From Mageeibacillus sp. UBA3708 (GTDB taxonomy: Bacteria; Bacillota; Clostridia; Saccharofermentanales; Saccharofermentanaceae): DNA of 33,936 bases. Below the pieces are notes generated by a model, which worked only from the letters and a program-made list of their open reading frames with translations, searched no databases and was not told where the DNA came from. The position numbers were made by a program, and so were the translations under genes. The stretch covers positions 1 to 33,936 of the forward strand of contig DFIB01000188.1 of the NCBI GenBank assembly GCA_002371375.1, in the 5' to 3' direction. Position 1 is the first letter of the stretch. Every line of letters begins with the position of its first letter. Below, piece by piece: positions 32,032-33,936 of this stretch.

Positions 32032-32818
32032 TATCTATAGCTTTCTGACCTTCGGGCCAGTCCGGGTGACCAATCGGGAACACGTGTGTCATTACGCGTC
32101 CTCCGGCTGATACAGCATCGTAGAATTCCGCATGCGGAATGAGCGCGGCCAGGGCTCTGTTGTCCTCTCTAAGGAAATCATCATCCCCGGTAATGATTGC
32201 AACATCCATTTGTTCAACCCTGCCTGCGAGGAGCTTAAGATCATAGTATTCTTCAGGGATCTCCTCCCCCGCCCCTGCGAAAAAGGCCCCGGGGAAATCT
32301 TCCCTGTCTACGGTATAGCACCCGCATATAAGTGACGCCGACACGGCCCTGTCATTTCTGACTGCCATGAGCATGGCAAGATATCCGCCGGCGGAATCCC
32401 CGGTAAAGTGGTAAGTGTCGAATCCGTATTCCCTGCGGACAAAATCAACTGCAGACTCCAAATCCTCGATAACGCCCGTAAGTGATACGCCGGGCATGAG
32501 CCTGTAATTGACGTTGACCACCGGGATGCCGGACGTCTTGGCGAGCCTCATTCCGAAGTTCTTATCAAGCTCCTTGTATCCGTAGACAAAGGCGCCGCCG
32601 TGGATGAGGATATAGCACTCAACCGTCTTCCTGTTGCCGGTGGTGTCATAAATATCAAGCAGGTGCTCCGGAGAACCGTCGTCAACATACGGAATATCCT
32701 TCCTGACTTCGACTCCTTCCGGGAATACCTCGGCTTCCAGCCTCGGCTGATCGTAGAATTGACAGTCTCTTATAAATACTTCCGCTTTGTGCAGAACTTC
32801 ACTGTTCTTGTCCGTCAT
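32000..32818 (-). CDS. alpha/beta hydrolase, esterase/lipase of the HSL type
   Basis: The 272-residue protein has the oxyanion-hole motif HGGAFVYG after the strand CYILI, and NVNYRLMPG. The nucleophile elbow GDSAGGYLAML and a late His in HVFPIGHPDWPEGQKA complete the hormone-sensitive-lipase layout. No signal peptide is present, so it is cytoplasmic. Such enzymes hydrolyse small acyl esters; the natural substrate is not deducible. The ATG overlaps the stop codon of the upstream UbiA-type gene by 4 nt, so the two are translated together. The 3' end overlaps ribU on the opposite strand by 32 nt. Confidence 0.88.
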   Translation of the reverse strand: MTDKNSEVLHKAEVFIRDCQFYDQPRLEAEVFPEGVEVRKDIPYVDDGSPEHLLDIYDTTGNRKTVECYILIHGGAFVYGYKELDKNFGMRLAKTSGIPVVNVNYRLMPGVSLTGVIEDLESAVDFVRREYGFDTYHFTGDSAGGYLAMLMAVRNDRAVSASLICGCYTVDREDFPGAFFAGAGEEIPEEYYDLKLLAGRVEQMDVAIITGDDDFLREDNRALAALIPHAEFYDAVSAGGRVMTHVFPIGHPDWPEGQKAIDIISSFARKSC

Positions 32819-33696
32819 GATGCAAGCCCTCTGAAGACATCCGGAAAATACAAAAGCAATACGACGGCTGCCGCATACAACAGACCAAGCATGATGAGGA
32901 ACAGGTCGCCAAGTATGACATCAACGGGATTGCCCTCATCATTATTCTCGATGTCATATGTGTATCTCATAGTCATTACCATAACCAGAGGCGCTGTTAT
33001 AACCATATTGCTGCTCGCGCCGCTGTCGATGCTCCAGAGCGAATAGAATATGAGGAACGCACCAAGGTACATGTACATATTGCTCCTCAGGAACGGAAGA
33101 CTGTACTGTTCCAGTACTGCCCGCGTAGAATCGCCGCACGCTCTCTTCTCATTGTGACGCTTGCCGAAAGCCATGAACAGCGCCAGTGCAATAAGTGTCA
33201 GATACAGCCAGTTGGATACTCTTACACCCGTAATGATCGAACCGTACTCCAGGCGGAGCACATAGCCGGATACCAGCACTACGATGTCGATTACAGGCTT
33301 ATGTTTCCAGGACTTGCTGTACATGATGTTCAGCAGGACGTAAAGTACCGGGATCAGATAGCACACCGACAGGCCTGCCGCGAACCAGTTGATGACCAGT
33401 GCGCCTGCCACGCACAACACAAAGAGAATGACTCCCTCCGTCCTGCTTACTGCCCCGCTGGCAAGCGGACGCCTGCACTTTGTGGGATGATTCCTGTCAT
33501 TCTCGATATCACAGAGGTCGTTAAGGACATATACGGCAGAAGAGGCCAGCGAGAAAACAAAAAATCCCAGAGCGAGCTGGATCATTACCGTCTGCTCAAA
33601 TACAACCTTGCCAAAAAGAGGCGGTATCATGACGATAACGTTCTTGATCCAGTGCTTGATACGCATCAGCTTGCAATAATCAACTGCCTTGCTCAC
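32815..33696 (-). CDS. UbiA-family prenyltransferase resembling decaprenyl-phosphate phosphoribosyltransferase
   Basis: The product is about 293 residues with eight or nine hydrophobic segments. The first Asp-rich motif, VLNDLCDIENDRNHPTKCRR, followed by PLASG, matches the phosphoribosyl-acceptor type of UbiA proteins (Rv3806c-like) better than quinone prenyltransferases. FGKRHNEKRA lies in the second conserved loop. Such enzymes transfer 5-phosphoribosyl from PRPP to polyprenyl phosphate at the membrane, supplying lipid-linked pentoses in actinobacteria. Clostridial homologues are uncharacterised. The GTG at 33696 is preferred because GAGGGGG lies 8 nt upstream; another GTG at 33717 has a weaker site. 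The gene overlaps an alpha/beta hydrolase gene by 4 nt. Confidence 0.82.
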   Translation of the reverse strand: MSKAVDYCKLMRIKHWIKNVIVMIPPLFGKVVFEQTVMIQLALGFFVFSLASSAVYVLNDLCDIENDRNHPTKCRRPLASGAVSRTEGVILFVLCVAGALVINWFAAGLSVCYLIPVLYVLLNIMYSKSWKHKPVIDIVVLVSGYVLRLEYGSIITGVRVSNWLYLTLIALALFMAFGKRHNEKRACGDSTRAVLEQYSLPFLRSNMYMYLGAFLIFYSLWSIDSGASSNMVITAPLVMVMTMRYTYDIENNDEGNPVDVILGDLFLIMLGLLYAAAVVLLLYFPDVFRGLAS

Positions 33697-33761
33697 TATT
33701 ACTGCCCCCTCTGTCACCTTCGTTTATTTTAACAGGATTAGCCGGCAATGTCATCAAATGT

Positions 33762-33800
33762 AAAAAAGCCCCCGGAGCTTTTATGAAGCTTCAGGGGCTT
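33762..33800 (-). terminator. rho-independent terminator of the aldolase gene
   Basis: On the minus strand AAGCCCCTGAAGCTT pairs with AAGCTCCGGGGGCTT over 15 positions, with one mismatch and one wobble, followed by six T. A smaller hairpin, ATCAGTT/AACTGAT (33802-33820), lies between it and the aldolase stop codon. Confidence 0.85.
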
Positions 33801-33822
33801 GATCAGTTCCAAAAACTGATGA

Positions 33823-33936
33823 TCAGATCTTGCCGTCAGAACCAAGAACGTACTTGATCTTGTGAGCTACCATCTCCTTAACAGCCTGACGAGCGGGCTT
33901 CAGGTACTGGCGGGGATCGAAGTGATCGGGATGCTC
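33823..33936 (-). CDS. fba: class II fructose-bisphosphate aldolase, C-terminal 37 codons (partial)
   Basis: The minus strand from the window edge to a TGA at 33823 encodes EHPDHFDPRQYLKPARQAV, then KEMVAHKIKYVLGSDGKI. This is the characteristic C-terminal end of class II (zinc-dependent) fructose-bisphosphate aldolases, with FDPRxYLxPAR and a VLGSxGK-like finish. The enzyme splits fructose-1,6-bisphosphate in glycolysis. The start and the metal-binding residues lie outside the window. A strong terminator follows. Confidence 0.88.
   Translation of the reverse strand, partial: EHPDHFDPRQYLKPARQAVKEMVAHKIKYVLGSDGKI

Overview
The window looks like chromosome of a Gram-positive, anaerobic Clostridia-type organism (Lachnospirales/Oscillospirales-like, probably gut or rumen). 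This is inferred from strong AGGAGG-type ribosome binding sites, an FMN riboswitch in front of ribU, a UmuC-like polymerase paired with a YolD-like protein, a membrane-anchored HtrA, lipoproteins with Thr/Pro stalks, and a very large InlB-repeat/beta-helix surface protein. No species can be named from the sequence alone.

Left part (1-9850). The left edge carries a possible fragment of a group II intron. Next is a two-gene unit on the minus strand: a small Cro/C1-type regulator and a YhcG-like (DUF1016) PD-(D/E)XK nuclease. A 19-bp palindrome lies between them and is repeated inside the nuclease gene. A Y-family polymerase/YolD pair follows on the minus strand, ending in the beheaded start of a flavodoxin gene. 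An AraC-type regulator is divergent from a tight three-gene redox operon (atypical SDR, classical SDR, iron-dependent alcohol dehydrogenase). HtrA and a SAM-dependent methyltransferase are divergent from each other.

Accessory segment (about 9850-14250). This stretch is gene-poor, AT-richer and full of remnants. It holds a HicA/HicB toxin-antitoxin pair with a near-consensus promoter and an operator-like repeat, an Abi-family gene interrupted by one in-frame TGA, and a tyrosine integrase pointing at the 3' end of tRNA-Arg(CCG). It reads as a small, partly decayed integrated element with defence or maintenance genes, inserted at a tRNA. The left attachment site was not found.

Housekeeping block (14346-21310, minus strand). 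glmU, pth and mfd are closely spaced or overlapping, followed by a carboxyltransferase subunit of the acyl-CoA carboxylase / methylmalonyl-CoA decarboxylase family.

Surface block (21426-31080). A VanY-like D,D-carboxypeptidase lipoprotein faces a minus-strand cluster made of a 2696-residue secreted repeat protein, a 45-residue Cys-containing small ORF 18 nt behind it, and a short lipoprotein that is almost entirely disordered stalk. This cluster is the part least explained by known families.

Right part (31249-33936). An FMN riboswitch precedes ribU, which overlaps tail to tail with an alpha/beta hydrolase. The hydrolase is translationally coupled to a UbiA-family prenyltransferase resembling decaprenyl-phosphate phosphoribosyltransferase. 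The window ends in the last 37 codons of a class II fructose-bisphosphate aldolase with its terminator.
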